A stretch of 62,000 nt of DNA from Prorocentrum cordatum (taxonomy: Eukaryota; Sar; Dinophyceae; Prorocentrales; Prorocentraceae): assembly GCA_963575745.1 (NCBI GenBank), contig CAUYUJ010003669.1, forward strand, positions 744,289 to 806,288, in the 5' to 3' direction. Positions 41,124 through 52,888 of this stretch are shown one piece after another. The notes under the pieces were generated by a model. The model was not told the DNA's origin and searched no databases. It saw nothing but the letters and a program-made list of their open reading frames with translations. The position numbers and the translations under genes were made by a program. How positions within the stretch are numbered: position 1 is the first letter of the stretch; every line of letters begins with the position of its first letter.

Positions 41124-42023
41124 TTGCCACCGACGGTCAACTCCGCTACCAAGTTTAAAGCGACGAACATAAGCCGGCGACAGGGGCGAACGATTACTCA
41201 CGTTGATATTGACGGCGACAGAGTCGACATCCTCAACGACGAACAGAGCACGAAGTACCTCGGCCGGAAGCTTACATTCCACGACTACCACCCCACCGAG
41301 CTCGCCAACAGAATCGCAATGGCATGGCGCAGATTCAACCAATTGCGCGACGAACTAACGAGCAAACGGTACCCGCTTCACAGCAGGCTCTGGCGATTCA
41401 GCGGCGCCGTAACACCGACAGCTATGTACGGCTGCACTTCGTGGACTCTTACCAAAGACCTGCTGTTGACATTACGACGTGCACAACGACGTATGCTACG
41501 ACTCATTGTGAACACTCCGAGGCGACGGGAGAGCACCCAACAGGACGCAGCAGCCGACGACGACGCCCAGTCCAACCCTGCTCGCACCGACGATGACACC
41601 AGCGACAGCACGATCGACGCAGGAAGGGAATTCGAGTTCGACGACGTCGAAGACGATACAGAACTCGAACCATGGGATGAGTTCATTCGCAGAGCCACAC
41701 ATGTGGCTACAGATCTCGCTGCCCGCTCTCACGAGGACGAGTGGACAACAGTATACTACAGACGAAAATGGCGGTGGGCAAAGCGAGTGGCAACACACTC
41801 GAACCTTAGATGGACAAGGCTTGCGGCAGCGTGGGAGCCGGAAGTCCACGACAATCGAATAGCACAGCGCAGACATGGACGACAACGCAGGCGGTGGTGC
41901 GACGACATATCACAGTTTATACAAATTACCACTGGGAGTATCACCAAACATTGGTTATATTTTGCTTGCGACCAGAAATTATGGGACAGCTGGGAAGACG
42001 CCTTCCTCCACCACATGCAGTAG
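41124..42023 (+). pseudogene. Non-LTR reverse transcriptase, thumb and C-terminal region
   Basis: A 299-codon + frame. Residues 43-95 read KYLGRKLTFHDYHPTELANR, then AMYGCTSWTLTKDLLLTLRR (about 98-117), then RMLRLIV. This is the K-Y-L-G ... Y-G-x-x-x-W-x-L-T ... R-M-L-R order of the thumb and following region in RTE/Jockey-type LINEs. After an acidic linker (about 135-185), RRKWRWAKRVA with RWT and the end RQRRRWCDDI match the W-x-W-x-x-x-V/I-x-R and R-W-x-D-D-I signature of LINE C-termini. The catalytic palm is not in this frame, so it is a 5'-truncated copy, the usual product of LINE integration. It ends at 42,023; a TTC run follows at 42,093-42,111. Confidence 0.7.
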
Positions 42024-42485
42024 CCGGGCTCCGGCCCACCCGCGCTGCTCCTAGGGGGCCCGCCGGCCGTCCGGCGAACTCAGCGCGCTCTTCTCTTCTT
42101 CTTCTTCTTCTTCCCGCTGCAAACGTCCCACGAAAACCGGACAGTCAACATCCAGGACGCGCTCGTCGAACAACTTCGGCAAACCCGAGCTCCCGCTTAC
42201 TCAAGTCTTTCGTTTCCCTGGGGAATAGGAAGGCGTGCGCCCCCCCGGCGGCCCCCCCGGAGTCTGCGTGCTCGTGTCGGCTGCGCGCAAAGAGCGACCG
42301 CGGACAAGAGTGACCTGTGGTGCGCGGCTTTTCGGGGGCCGCGGGGGGGCCAACACACGCGCGCGCAAGACGCTGCTGTCGCATCGCGCTCGGCGATCGT
42401 GGGGCCACAGCGGGCCCGCACCAAAAGGTCACTCGGGCAGCAAAGGGCCACGCGTGAGTGTGTTCGATCATGTCTCCGCTCGGGC
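42024..42485. other. No gene recognised
   Basis: GC-rich sequence with open frames on both strands. May hold the 3' untranslated part of the LINE fragment (TTCTTCTTCTTCTTC near 42,093). Confidence 0.4.
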
Positions 42486-42489
42486 TCCC

Positions 42490-43065
42490 GGGGAGGAGGA
42501 GAAGGAGGGGGGAGAAGAGGAGGAGGAGGAGGAGGAGGAGAAGGAGGGGGGAGAAGAGAAGGAGGAGGAGGAGGAGGAGGAGGAGGAGGAGGAGGAGGAG
42601 GAGGAGGAGGAGGAGAGAGAGGAGGAGGAGAGGAGAAGGAGGAGGAGGAGGAGGAGGGAGGAGGAGGAGGAGGAGGAGGGGGGGGGGGGGAGGTGGCGGC
42701 GGGCGCTCCCCAGCTCCGCGGGCGGCCGCCAGGGGAGGCCGCGCGCGCGAAACACTCCTGGTGCACGACTTCCCAGGGGCCGTGGGCGACCCGGGGAGGC
42801 GGAGGAAGGAGGAGGAAGGAGGAGGAGGAGGAGGACGAGGAGGAGGAGGAGGAGGAGGAGGAGGAGGAGGAGGGAGGACGTGGAGGTGGAGGGGAGGGGG
42901 AGGAGTAGATGGAGGAGGAGGAGTTGGAGGGGGAGGGGGAGGGGGAGGAGGAGACGGAGGAGGAGGAGGAGGAGGAGGGAGGAGGAGGAAGAAAGGATGA
43001 GGAGGAGGGGAGGAGGAGGAGGAGGACGGGTCGCCTAAGCCCTTCTATGAAACCCTCCACCCCGG
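42490..43065. repeat. (GGA)n tract, about 530 bp, within a dispersed repeat
   Basis: Two GGA blocks (42,495-42,690 and 42,800-43,025) flank a GC-rich core (42,690-42,800) containing GGTGCACGACTTCCCAGGGG. GACGGGTCGCCTAAGCCCTT follows. Core and right flank match 30,560-30,835. All frames here are poly-Glu, poly-Arg and poly-Gly, with poly-Ser and poly-Pro on the other strand. Confidence 0.9.
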
Positions 43066-43199
43066 GGGCCTCGGAGAGCTTCTCCATCGTCTCGACCCTC
43101 TTGGTCAGGGTCTCCTCCGCGCCCGCCCCCCCCCCGCCCCCCGCCAGACGAAGACCACCTCGGGTCATGGTCATGCAGAAAGCTGACCGTGAGTTTCTA

Positions 43200-43430
43200 T
43201 GTGTATGTACATCGAAAACGGAGGTATGAGTCCATGCAAGTGTTCAAGTGTTCACGCATCGTGATATCCATGAATACATTTGGACATATCGATGTGGATC
43301 GGCGGACATATGGAAATATGGGTATATGAACATATGGATATCCCTATGGATATGTAACTGTACATACAGACACATATACATATATACACATAGAAAAGAA
43401 GTGTGTGTATGTGTGTGGGTGTTTGTGTGT
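43200..43430. repeat. AT-rich island with GGATAT/CATATG repeats and GT run
   Basis: Locally AT-rich. GACATAT, GGAAATATG, CATATGGATATCC and ACACATATACATATATACACA repeat irregularly, followed by TGTGTGTATGTGTGTG. No gene. Confidence 0.75.
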
Positions 43431-45900
43431 TCGGCCTCCGAAGGCCATGACCGGGCCCTGGGACCGCAAAACGATTCAAGATAGGAAACCGGTCCTGGGG
43501 AGTGGGTGGGGACCAGTGGGGATCGACGGTATGAAAAATCACGCCTTCGGTGGTCTGTGGAGATCCGAGGCTCTGAACAAACTGGAGTGGCCTGCCCGGC
43601 CCCAGGGCCAGTCGAAAAAAGGCTCCAGATGAAAATGTTGGCCCTCGGGGAAGTTGTCCAGACTTCCGAGGGCCACGACTCTCGAAAAGTTGGGGCGCCA
43701 AAGCGCGGGCCCGCCAGGAGATCGGATCGGCAATCCACACAAGAAAGGTCCATTCCGTGCTACCAGGCACGACGGTCTGGGAGGGCCCTTGAGAGAGCCA
43801 GGCGAAGCTCAGGGGAACACGCCCCGAAAACAGATCCGAAAGAAAATGAAACCGAGAAATCCGCCGACCCATTCGGCGCGTGTGTGTGTGCAACGATTTT
43901 CCGCTTGAATTGTCGTCGTAGCCGTCGTCTTTCCCCCACTTCAAGGCCCTGCACATCCAGCGATCCAGCCGGGCGAAACTCAAACAGCATCGCTATGCAT
44001 TCGCACGGAAACCCAACGCTTCGATCCCTTCCCGAGCGGAAAGGGGGGGGTCCCCGGGGGGAATCCCGTGCGCTCCCGGGAGGTCCCCCCTGTGGACACG
44101 GGGAAGGAGGGGGTGGTTCATCTGTTGACACGGGCAACTCGGGACCCCCCCCTCCCTGTGGACGAGTGGGCCACCACAACCACCCCCCTTCTCCCAAACC
44201 CTTCCCCAGAAGCGTCCTCCTCGCTCTTACCTGTTGTTGCGGGGTGCTGCGTACTTTCCCGCACGCCTGCAAGATGCCCCAGATCCTTTCCGAAAACGCT
44301 TCAAGCGGCCACGGAGCTTCTCAACCAGTCCCCCAGGAGGCCTACCCGTAAAGCTCAATAGTCTCCCGAGGGCGCCCCAAAAAGGCTTCCAGAGCGTCAG
44401 CGTCGTCGTCCCCTCCAGATCCAGGGTCGGCGGCACCGGCCGTGAGGCCTACCCAAGACAAAGAACTCGTTTGACTTATCGTAACATCCTCCTTTCTACC
44501 TTCACGGGGAAAAGGGATGAGGAAATTCGTTCCCGCGCGAACGCAACTGATCATAGTCCGTGTCAGAAGTACTTGCCACAGGGCGAAGGGAGCGCGCGCC
44601 CCCATTGGAGAAGAGATGGCAGGCAGCGAGAGAGACAGGACGTCGAAAAGGGGCGGCAGAGAAAGCGGCGGCGAGGGTTATCGGTCGACCAAGTCCATGC
44701 TTCCCTGGCGCCCTGACGCGAGAGCGACATGGAGGAGGAGGAAGGCGAGGGAAACGAGGAGGGTGACGAGGAGCCCCGAAAACATATCCGAGAAACAGGA
44801 AAATAAGAAACCACAGTTTGACTGCTCCTAACCTCCACCATTTCTGCCTCCATGCGGAGGTGGAGGAGGAGGAGGAGCAGCAGCAGCAGCACCAGCAGCA
44901 AGACCAGTTGCCAGGAGCAAGAGGCGTGCTGGAGCGCAACGACCCCTTGGGCCACCCCCTCCCGGTCGCCTGCACTCCCGTCCTGCTCGCCTGCCCGTCT
45001 GCTGACCGCCCTTTCCTCCCCGCCCCTCTCCTCTCCCCCCTCTCGTCCTCATGCCAGCGTTACCCTCCTTCCGCTGCCTCGGGCTCTCCCCCTCCCCTCC
45101 CCTCTCCTCCTCGTGCCCAAGCTCTCGTCCTTCCTCTGCCTTCTACTGGCCCCAGCGCAGAGCGCGATGCTCCTCGCCGAAAGCGGGAAAACGGTCCTGC
45201 TCTCAGGATTAGGGATCGCTTCGCCTACTCATGGTTCCAGGGACGGACGCCCATCATAATCATCCAAGCCAACGCGTCGCAGACTGGAAGATCGCTTGAC
45301 CTGCGATGCTCACTGCACTTCCATATGCGCAAGCGTCCTGGTCGCACTCCGTATGCACCCCGATGTCCCCCAAGTTGTAGTGCACCTGGCCAAATGCAGA
45401 CTCGAATGAGGGGGTATAGGAGCACAACAAGCGAAAGCAGTCTAGCAGTGCCGCATGCCGTTGCCCACCTCTGGCGGATGCTCACACGCGCACGGGGACT
45501 GTTCTGACCCTGGCCTCGGTGCAATCCTGTTTCGGAGAGGACCCCGTGGGCGCCCACGAGGAGCCCACCGGGCGAGAGCCCAGACGCCCCGCCAGCGCAC
45601 GGGGGCGCCCCCGAGGCGCACCGCGGGCGGCCCCCGGACTGGGTAGCAGGTGAATCAGCTGATCGCAGGGCGAATGATGTAGCACGAATTCTCGAGCAGG
45701 AAACTGCGGACTGAGGGCTGGAGGGACCCCCGTGGCGCCGGGCGAGACCGCCCGGCCACCTCAGCACCGCAGGGGAGGCGTGCCCGCGGCGCGTCCACGG
45801 GCCGCCTCCCCGGCGGCGGCCCGGCCATCGCACGCCAGCCATCGGCCGGCTCGGGCGGCGTCGGCGCGCGCGCAGAGGTCTGCGTGAAGGCGGCGTGTCC
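43431..45900. other. No gene recognised
   Basis: GC-rich, with G- and C-run hairpins at 44,040-44,170 and a GGA/CAG stretch at 44,850-44,905. 43,485-43,580 resembles 29,485-29,560. Many overlapping open frames on both strands, none with a recognisable domain. Confidence 0.45.
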
Positions 45901-47150
45901 CTCCGCGGGGGGGGAATTCGAAGATGGCCAAAACATATTATCATGTGGGCGATCTTTCCAGTACTCTTGTTTTGCTATGTTTGAATCTTCTTCGAGTGTT
46001 TTTTGAATTTGTCGTCGAACATCGCCCTGTAGTGGGACATGCCCGACCTAAGGTTTGTGACACCGCGTCGATCGTTCGACCTTAAATCGATCGCTGTCGG
46101 GCACAGCAACGTTACCGTGTCCGTCGGTGCTTCCGCGTCGCAGGATTCAGCCTTGAGCGCCTTCGCTGGCGTCACTGGCGCGCCATCGTCGCATGAACCT
46201 ACCGTACTGAATAATGGAAGTACCCCCCCCCCCCCGAAGTGAAAGGACTCTTTGGAGGGATGGCTCGAGGGGCATCAGTGAGGGGCCCTTGCCACCGACA
46301 CAGCGGCAGTGACGGCAGCCTCCTGAGGTGGGGCCCGCCCACCGCTCTCTGCTCTTTGTCCAGCGCGATGAACAGGGTAGCCCCCCGCTGTGCGAGTCAA
46401 GACGTCGCCTGGCAGGCTGGGAGCCTCACACGAGCCGACCTACCACTGTCAAACTCACGCAGCGCATCTTGGTCCAGAAAAGAAGGCGAACGTGCTGCAT
46501 GCGAGTCATATTTTCCACGAGGCACACATGGTCAACCCTTTTCCAGTACCCTACTCTTTCTCCTCCTCCTCCTCCTCCTCTTGCTCCCCTCTTGCGCCGC
46601 CCGCGTGCATGGTGGCGCGGGCACCATAGCATCATAGCTGTGAGTGACGTGCGCGAGCAGGCGGGAGGGGAGGAGCGAGGAGGGCGGGGAGGAGGAAGGC
46701 CTCCGGAAGGACTCTGGGATTCCGCACTGGCCTCGCGCGCGCGCCCGCGGAGGGGCACGAGGTCCCAAAAGAAGAGGCCCCGCAAGACAACAGACGACGA
46801 TGACGACAACGGCGAAATCGAAAGACGAAAGGGGACTCGAAGAACGCCGACGAATCACTGCAGAGACGCAAACGAAGAAGACGGAGACGACGACGACGGC
46901 GGCAGTGAGGGTGGAGGATCGAGGAAGAAAGAGGAGGTTGACTACGATGACGACGAGGAGGAGCAGGCGCATCCGGGGAAGCGGCCAAGACCTCCATGTC
47001 CAGCGTGCGGATCTTCGCGCAGTCCTCGGGGTTGGCAACGAGGTCGGCCAGCTCCACCCACCTGCGGTCTGACCCATGAGCGTCAGCTATCATGCTTGCA
47101 CAAGGTATTCGCCAGCTTGGACCCCAAATGGCGCGTTCTTGTTTATTTCA
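45901..47150. other. No gene recognised
   Basis: Short TCC run near 46,560-46,580, GA-rich 46,650-46,700 and GACGACGA at 46,790-46,960. The + frame 46,328-47,200 is open for 290 codons but is largely acidic/basic low complexity with overlapping open frames on the opposite strand. Confidence 0.45.
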
Positions 47151-47363
47151 CTGTGAAGGTGAACGCTGTGCGGTACAAGCTGGTGAGAGATGTCGGGTAA
47201 GATACATGGTGTGAGCTATGCGGTTGAACGCTATACCGAGTAAGCTAGATGATGCAAGCTAGCTCGTGCAAGCTACGCGGTGTGCACTGGAGGTGAGGAT
47301 GTGGGGTGTAAGTTATGCCATGTAAGCTACGCAGCGCAAACAATGTGTGTAGTATATGTGGTA
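47150..47363. repeat. Degenerate GCAAGCTATGCGGT tandem repeat
   Basis: About 14 imperfect ~14-bp units (GCAAGCTACGCGGT, GTAAGCTAGATGAT, GTAAGTTATGCCAT), akin to the array at 10,290-10,800. Confidence 0.75.
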
Positions 47364-47548
47364 TACTCCAGATTTCGTAATAAAAGGGAGGCGGTCTGGA
47401 CCCTCCAAGACAAGCCATTTCAGACCCCCCCCCGTGGGAGAACCCTCCAAAACATCGTCCCCAGACCCCCCCAGGCCCCCCAAGATAGCCTGGAAGAGAC
47501 CCCCCCCGAAATGTGACCCCCCTCCCTTTTATTACGAGATCTGGAGTA
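47364..47548. mobile_element. TIR element with 28-bp ends, one mismatch
   Basis: TACTCCAGATTTCGTAATAA at the left and the complement of the right end match over 28 bp with one difference. The interior is C-run rich (GACCCCCCC). It is inserted in the degenerate GTGGTNTGC repeat, so any target duplication is hidden. The near-perfect ends suggest a young copy. Confidence 0.85.
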
Positions 47549-48480
47549 AGCGATGTGGTGTGCACAATGTGGACAAAGCGATGTCGTGTCAGCTCAGAGA
47601 ACAGGGTGCCCAAAAAGGTGCCCACGAGGCGCCCCGGGCGGCATCGCGGCGCAGCCTCAGGAAACCCGCTCAGCGCACGCGGCGCCCACGAGGCGGTACG
47701 GGCGGCAGCAACAACCAGGCAAACCCATCCAATTGTTTGAGAAACCAAAGTGTGGCCCTTGAGCGCGAACACCGTTTGTGCAAATGGATACACGTATACA
47801 AAACATATAGAGAGAGATATAGAAAGAGAATGAACACACAACAGAGGACAAGGGCAACAGAGAGGGAGAGAGAGATCGCTTCTGCAGCGCCGTGCGAACA
47901 CTGACCTCAAGGTCCATAAACATCCAGCTGACTGACGATGCACTGTGGACGCTCGCCCGAAGACACACATGCATCCTGCTGTACACGGCCCCGATCCAAA
48001 CCCCCGACTGGCTGGCCTGCGATCGGGAACATGCGAAGGGCAGGGGCGGTCTCTCTCTCTCTCTCTCTTTCTCTCTCCCTCTCTCTCTCTCTCTTTTTTT
48101 TCGCGTCCCAAGTGAAAGAAAAAGATCGAAGTGGACCCCCCCCCCCCCCCAACGCCCACTCGGATCCCTCGGCGTCGATCTTCACGTGCGTGGACAGCGG
48201 CGGCCGGCCCTGGCGGCACCAAGCATCATGTGCTCATCTGGCCCCCCTGGCCTCCTACCATCGAATGCCAGCTGCTGATGAATAACTCCTCCGCGTCGCA
48301 CCCTTCAGGGCCTCCAAAACCAGGGCAGCTCTAGCCTGGACTCTCAAGGTCCCACCTGGAGAAATCAAAGACTAACAAAAATGCCGCGATCCGCGACTGC
48401 AACTTTCACGGGCGCGCCAATGTATGAGTTCGACAAAATCCCCATGTAGAGGGCCCTGGACTACCCGACGTGTCAAAAGG
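47549..48480. other. No gene recognised; (CT)n at 48,051-48,112
   Basis: GAGA-rich at 47,805-47,880 and a CT/TCTC run at 48,051-48,112 followed by a C run at 48,137-48,150. Nothing coding supported. Confidence 0.55.
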
Positions 48481-49085
48481 TCGGCCTATCCCGAAACCTT
48501 ACGTTTCCAATACAAGCGCGGATTGAGACCGGCTCCTTCTCAAACTGGGGCTCTCGACTGAGCGCCGCGCACATCCGTTGCCAACGCTCGCAACAGACAC
48601 AACGGATGAAGACCGAGTCCTTTTCCACAATGGAACTCTCATCCGTACCGCCGCGCGGATTCGTTTTAGAAGCTTGAACAGCTACTCGAATGGCAATAGG
48701 GGCTGATTCAATGTTGGACTCTCGCCCAAGCGTCACGCGCACCCATTCGTTTCAAAAGGCTTGCAATACATAAAAAAAAGGATCCTTTTCAAACTTTGAT
48801 TTTCCTTATCGCCCCGCGAAATCGTGTCAGCATCGAACAACCCTTACATGGCTGGATGCTGGTAATTTTACAGATTCGGGCTCTCGCACTAACGCCCCGC
48901 ATGCTCATCGTAGACATGCGCAACATTTGCAACGATACTCTGCGATTCGATTTTTAAAACAGCCCCCACACACACCTCAACGCCGCGCGCATTCCGCGTC
49001 AAATGTCGCAGTCTTCCAATGTGGTTTGACTGTTCCTTTTCAAAGTTGGGCTCTCGCTTGCACCTTGCCCGAATTCTAAGGCCCG
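48481..49085. repeat. About six degenerate ~85-95-bp units
   Basis: GGCTCTCGNNNNAACGCCGCGCGCAT recurs at about 48,547, 48,626, 48,717, 48,803, 48,880 and 48,976, each followed by GCAACA and AGTCCTTTTCNAA-type sequence. No stop-free frame. Confidence 0.75.
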
Positions 49086-49627
49086 AAAACAGAACATGTG
49101 AAACAATTGGACGGATGGGGCCCGATACTTTTTCAACGTCAGTGTGTCACGTGAGACGTCCTCGGATCGAATGGCAAAAAAAAAAAAGCTTGCGCAGCTG
49201 TGACAAGACTGGGGGGCTCTCGCTGCATCCCTCACTGCATTGCATGATCCTTCTTTCCTGCGTGGATGCTCTCTCAGAGAAGAGGTTGCAAGGCCACTCC
49301 TGTTCCAAACGGAGCTTGTCTATCGTGCCCACCTTGCCATGGGGAGCACCTCCTGTCAGTTCGAAAAGGGGTTTGGGGGCCCAGCCAGGTTCCTTGCCTA
49401 AGGCGAAGCCCATATCCAACCCTGCTATACCCGAGTAGCGATAGTCCCAAGAGCAGGAATTACTCGCGCGAGCGACGCGCCATGTCAAGCGAAACTGTGT
49501 TCGGTCTCGATGGCAACTAATGTGCCTCGCAATGAGGCGCAATCGTAACTTGGCGGCCAGCTGCTTGAACACAAACGGCCGCGCACACACGCTCGCTACC
49601 TCTCGCCTTGTGCCCAACGTCCTTTAG
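49086..49627. other. No gene recognised
   Basis: Balanced composition with short frames only; an A run at 49,176-49,187. Flanks the copia 3' region. Confidence 0.5.
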
Positions 49628-49852
49628 TCGGGGGGGGGAGGAAACGAAGCGTGAGTCCGCCGCCAGCTATCCAGCAAATACTAAGTGGCACACAAGGTAG
49701 GGAGCAACAGGCGGGCTCAACAAAGGCAGGTTGGCCCGCACGCAAGTTACCTTGCAGGCAAGTTACCTCGCAGGCAAATTGCCCTGCTCATAGCTACTCC
49801 CCTGGCGGCTCAGATGATATCGTCTGGCCAGCCCTGTAGGGAGTGTGTCGTT
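49628..49852 (-). mobile_element. 3' region of copia-type element 2
   Basis: Matches 35,850-36,060 of element 1 in GTCGGGGGGGGG, CAGCAAAT, GGGCTCAACAAAGGCAGG and GGCGGCTCAGATGATATCGTC. The element-1 hairpin is here replaced by a run of four. I could not find a matching long terminal repeat at the far end of the element. Confidence 0.65.
49726..49787 (-). repeat. Tandem array of four hairpin modules, exact 16-bp period
   Basis: Modules at 49,726-49,739, 49,742-49,755, 49,758-49,771 and 49,774-49,787. Sense-strand sequences are GCGGGCCAACCTGC, GCAAGGTAACTTGC, GCGAGGTAACTTGC and GCAGGGCAATTTGC, joined by GT or CT. Each keeps five stem pairs (counting G-T) although stems differ at up to three positions. 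Loops are CCAA, GTAA, GTAA and GCAA. Two would read as stop codons (TAA), which fits a position after the end of the coding region. Confidence 0.9.
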
Positions 49853-50794
49853 TCAGGTCGTGCTGGGAGGATTGCACTCCCTCCCTGACTTGTAGGAGCA
49901 TGTCTCTGTCGATGATCCCTCCCCTTTGGCGGGGCCATCCGCGGTCATATCGCGAGTGCCACACCACTGCACACAATGCGCGATACCTCGCCCCATCATT
50001 TGTCGTATCCAACTGATGTGTCCCAAAAATGTACACTCAGCCGGCTTCTTCAAGTCTTTGCTTGACAAGGATTTGAAGACATATTCTGCATCAGTGGTCA
50101 AAGTGACCTTAATGCTCAGGCCGCCCCTCTCAAGTATATATTTCAGTTGAGTGGGCGTCGGCGGTTTTGCGTGGAGTTCGTGCACTGTGACGACCGTGGG
50201 ATAGCAGTCCACCATGTTGCGGGCGACTCCAAGTGTTTCCGCTGAGTAGCTCAATCGGACCTGCGAGCGATGAGACGCGCAGTGCGCGTTGGCAAGATGG
50301 ACGACGGGTTTGCCAGCATGCACGTGCCCACGCTGCAGCAGGTTTGCCCCGTGAATACCATAACCTTTGACCTCGTCATCGGCTTCTCCGCTCAGACGCC
50401 AGTCGCCGGAATCGCTGTGCCGGTCGATTTCACCCGTTGGAGCCATCGTTTGATAGCAGATCTTCTTAGGGCAGGCCTGCACCTTTCTGGTAATCGCGCC
50501 CAATCGTCGCACTTGCATGTTGGTCGGTTCTTGGACACGCTGTAGTGATGCTGCATATACCATGAACCGCGCTTGCGTGATAGAGGCATAAGCCAACGCG
50601 CCTCTGAGACTGACAGAAATGTCGGCAACGCACATTCGATGCCTTGGCCTCAGCGTCTGCGCTCGTGAAAGCATGATGCTGATATTCGTCTTGGTCACGT
50701 GTGACATTGCCGTTGCCGTCTTTCGCGCGCCTCGCGGCGCAGTTGGTGCATGTGTGTTTGTTGAGATTAGATTTGCCAAACGTGTCCGCAACAC
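49853..50794 (-). pseudogene. Ty1/copia-type RNase H domain (element 2)
   Basis: A 313-codon - frame. All four catalytic acids are in place: SDSG (Asp128), YSAET (Glu186), TTDAE (Asp235) and TADG (Asp286). The connection region before it carries QEPTNMQVRRLGAITRKVQA. It removes the RNA template during element replication. The frame overlaps the reverse transcriptase frame in another phase, so a frameshift near 50,600-50,700 separates the domains. It runs about 60% identical by eye with element 1. Confidence 0.9.
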
Positions 50795-51563
50795 GCTTGG
50801 CGCACTTGTCGACGGCGCCCTCAGTCCTGGCCATGTTTATGTCATCAACATGCTTGGCTGTAGGAAAGTAAGAACACGTCTCGAACTTCTTGTCGTAAGA
50901 CGCGGGTTTAAGACCGAACCCCCTCGTAGTCTTCCTGAGCTTCAGTGAGAAGGCTCTTGGCGCATCCTTGGTGCCCGTGCCTGGCTTGCGGAAATGTGGA
51001 CAATGTCTCGACTCACCGTAGTGCTCGAATCCCGGGGGGGATCTGAGCGCAGATGCCGACCCAGGTAGCAATGCAGAGCGCGCCGCGCGTTCTTTTTCAC
51101 TGGTTGCTTCAGCAAGTTCCTGATAGATGAGTCCCTTCAGGAAAGCCACGTTGATGTCGAGGGAATCAATAACCCGCTGCTCCCTGCGCGCCGCCGCGCT
51201 GGCGAGCAATCGCTGACTTGGTCGCCGCGCCGTTCCCGAGAAAGTCTCCACCTCGAAGGCTTCGAGGTCCATGAAATCCCGGAGTACCAATGGCAATCTG
51301 ATGGCACGGCCCATCCCGCTCTTCTCGTTCTTGGCGAACCTCCACGTATATACGCATCTCGGAGTCGTGATGTCTGACGCTTTGGATAGACCTTGTATGT
51401 TGAAGCATTCGTTGCCAAGCCATGTCTTGAGTTCACGATAGAGGGCCTTCGATACCTTGCCTGGGCGCGCGTGGATATCAGCCTTCGTGGGAGGGGTGTC
51501 CGCTTTGAAGGGCTGCAGCTCGTTTAGCTGCAGCGGTCGCATATGCTCGCATCGTGGTCGCAC
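50466..51563 (-). pseudogene. Ty1/copia-type reverse transcriptase (element 2)
   Basis: A 365-codon - frame. Motif A is DSLDINVAFLKG (catalytic Asp136), DAPRAFSLKL (200-209) stands where copia has Q-A-P-R-x-W, and motif C is AKHVDDINMA (Asp240-Asp241). The N-terminal segment CVYTWRFAKNE fits the copia K-x-R-W-V-x-K fingers region. It copies element RNA to DNA in cytoplasmic particles. The C-terminus runs out of phase into the RNase H region. Catalytic residues are intact, so decay is recent or the frame break could be read through. Confidence 0.9.
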
Positions 51564-52095
51564 GGTCGGAGCAAGGCTATCCAGTGCTGTTGTTCGGGTG
51601 AGGCTATCTTTGACATGTCTGTCATGAAGCAGAGCTCTACGCGTGGCCCGTGCTCGCCAAAATCCAATCCGTAACAGTCATCTTCGTCCGTGCAGCACAA
51701 TGGAACATGATGTCCCAATTGTGTATATTCCCTGTGGGTTGCTCCGCACAGGGAGGCCCCCCCGCTGTTCTTCAGCTGCCGCTGTTCTTCAGCTACTGTG
51801 ACGAGCGCGCTGTTGTGAGTGATCAGCTGTGCGGCTACGGTAAAGAGCTCGACTATTGGAGTTGCCTCCAATAGTTCCCTTTGGTCACGTAGTTCTGCGT
51901 GCCGCATTTCCACGCTGTGTGCCTCGAGGTCCGCCACTGGTTCCTCATAAGTTGTGGGAAGCTGTCCGTTTTCCTGTGGTGATCCAATCTGGCCCCCCCC
52001 TGGCGTCGTTGCCTTGCATTGACACGTCGGCCAGTTCTTCGAGCTTCGTCGCGTCTGGGTCGAAGCCCGCTTAGGGTTTGGTGGACTTCAAGCAC
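51524..52095 (-). pseudogene. Linker between integrase and reverse transcriptase (element 2)
   Basis: Two - frames (52,095-51,853 and 51,937-51,524) give coding-like sequence, for example ELREQRELLEATPIVELFTV-like helices around 51,890-51,830 and DEDDCYGLDFGEHGPRVELC. No named domain is expected in this part of copia polyproteins. The phase change near 51,900 is another break. Confidence 0.5.
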
Positions 52096-52296
52096 TGGAT
52101 GATCCTTGTATATGCTGGTCCAGTTATGTCTTGCATGCTTAGGGCAGTGCGTCCGGCTTCGTAGTAGTGGAAGCCTGGATTCACGTCGTCGTCACAGCGC
52201 ACCAATGTACAACTGTCAGCATACGTCACCGGAGGTAGCTTACGAATTCACTTAGCAAACCTGACAGAAACTGCGCCCTGATCAGGTACTGAAGAG

Positions 52297-52888
52297 CTAG
52301 GTGCACCTTAGGATCCAAATGTCGTGGCAAGTCGCCCCGCAGGTAGACTGGCTACACATGCCAACGCAATTCGTAATTCTGCGTTGTCCGAGCAAATCTA
52401 TCGCGCGACCAAGTTCTTCAATGTATAATGAATGTCGCGCGTCACCGCGCTGGACCTGTACCTCGCGCTTCCCCACTCTTATGATGATATGACCCCTGTC
52501 GGGGTCATTCCGTACGACTGACTGGGAAGGGTCCATTCAGGCCACCCCGGTCGTCTTTCGATGTACTGGGGCGATGATAGTCAACCAGGTCTCCTTCGTC
52601 ATGGTAATGCTGACCAGTGATGATAGCCTTGGTCCGCAATGTACGGTTCGTCTTCGCTACTGCAATGGTTTGAGGTGTAGCCTCAATGATTGCCCGGCGA
52701 ATCGGCCGGTTCTGGAGTACGATCGGAAATGTCCGTCGGCTGTTCTTTGTCCAGAGGAGGCAAGTCGGGTAGCATCGCTGGTTGTCGGCCGAACAGCGCG
52801 TTGCATGGAGATGCCTCATTGTAGAAGGTAAACGCACTGGCGGCAAACAAGGCTTCATGCAGTAGACGGGTGAACACACATGGTACAT
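52297..52888 (-). pseudogene. Integrase C-terminal region (element 2)
   Basis: Frame 52,888-52,505 ends EGDLVDYHRPSTSKDDRGGL followed by NGPFPV. After a phase shift, frame 52,536-52,297 continues VVRNDPDRGHIIIRVGKREV followed by ARHSLYIE. The two halves clearly belong together as the D-N-A-binding C-terminal part of a copia integrase. A hairpin module at 52,327-52,340 (loop GCGA) lies near the 3' end. Confidence 0.75.

Noticed and set aside
42197-43174. Ser/Pro-rich and Glu/Arg-rich proteins on both strands
   Set aside because: Products of the (GGA)n tract.
49726-49787. CRISPR-like mini-array
   Set aside because: Spacers are 2 bp; the units are self-complementary hairpins in tandem.
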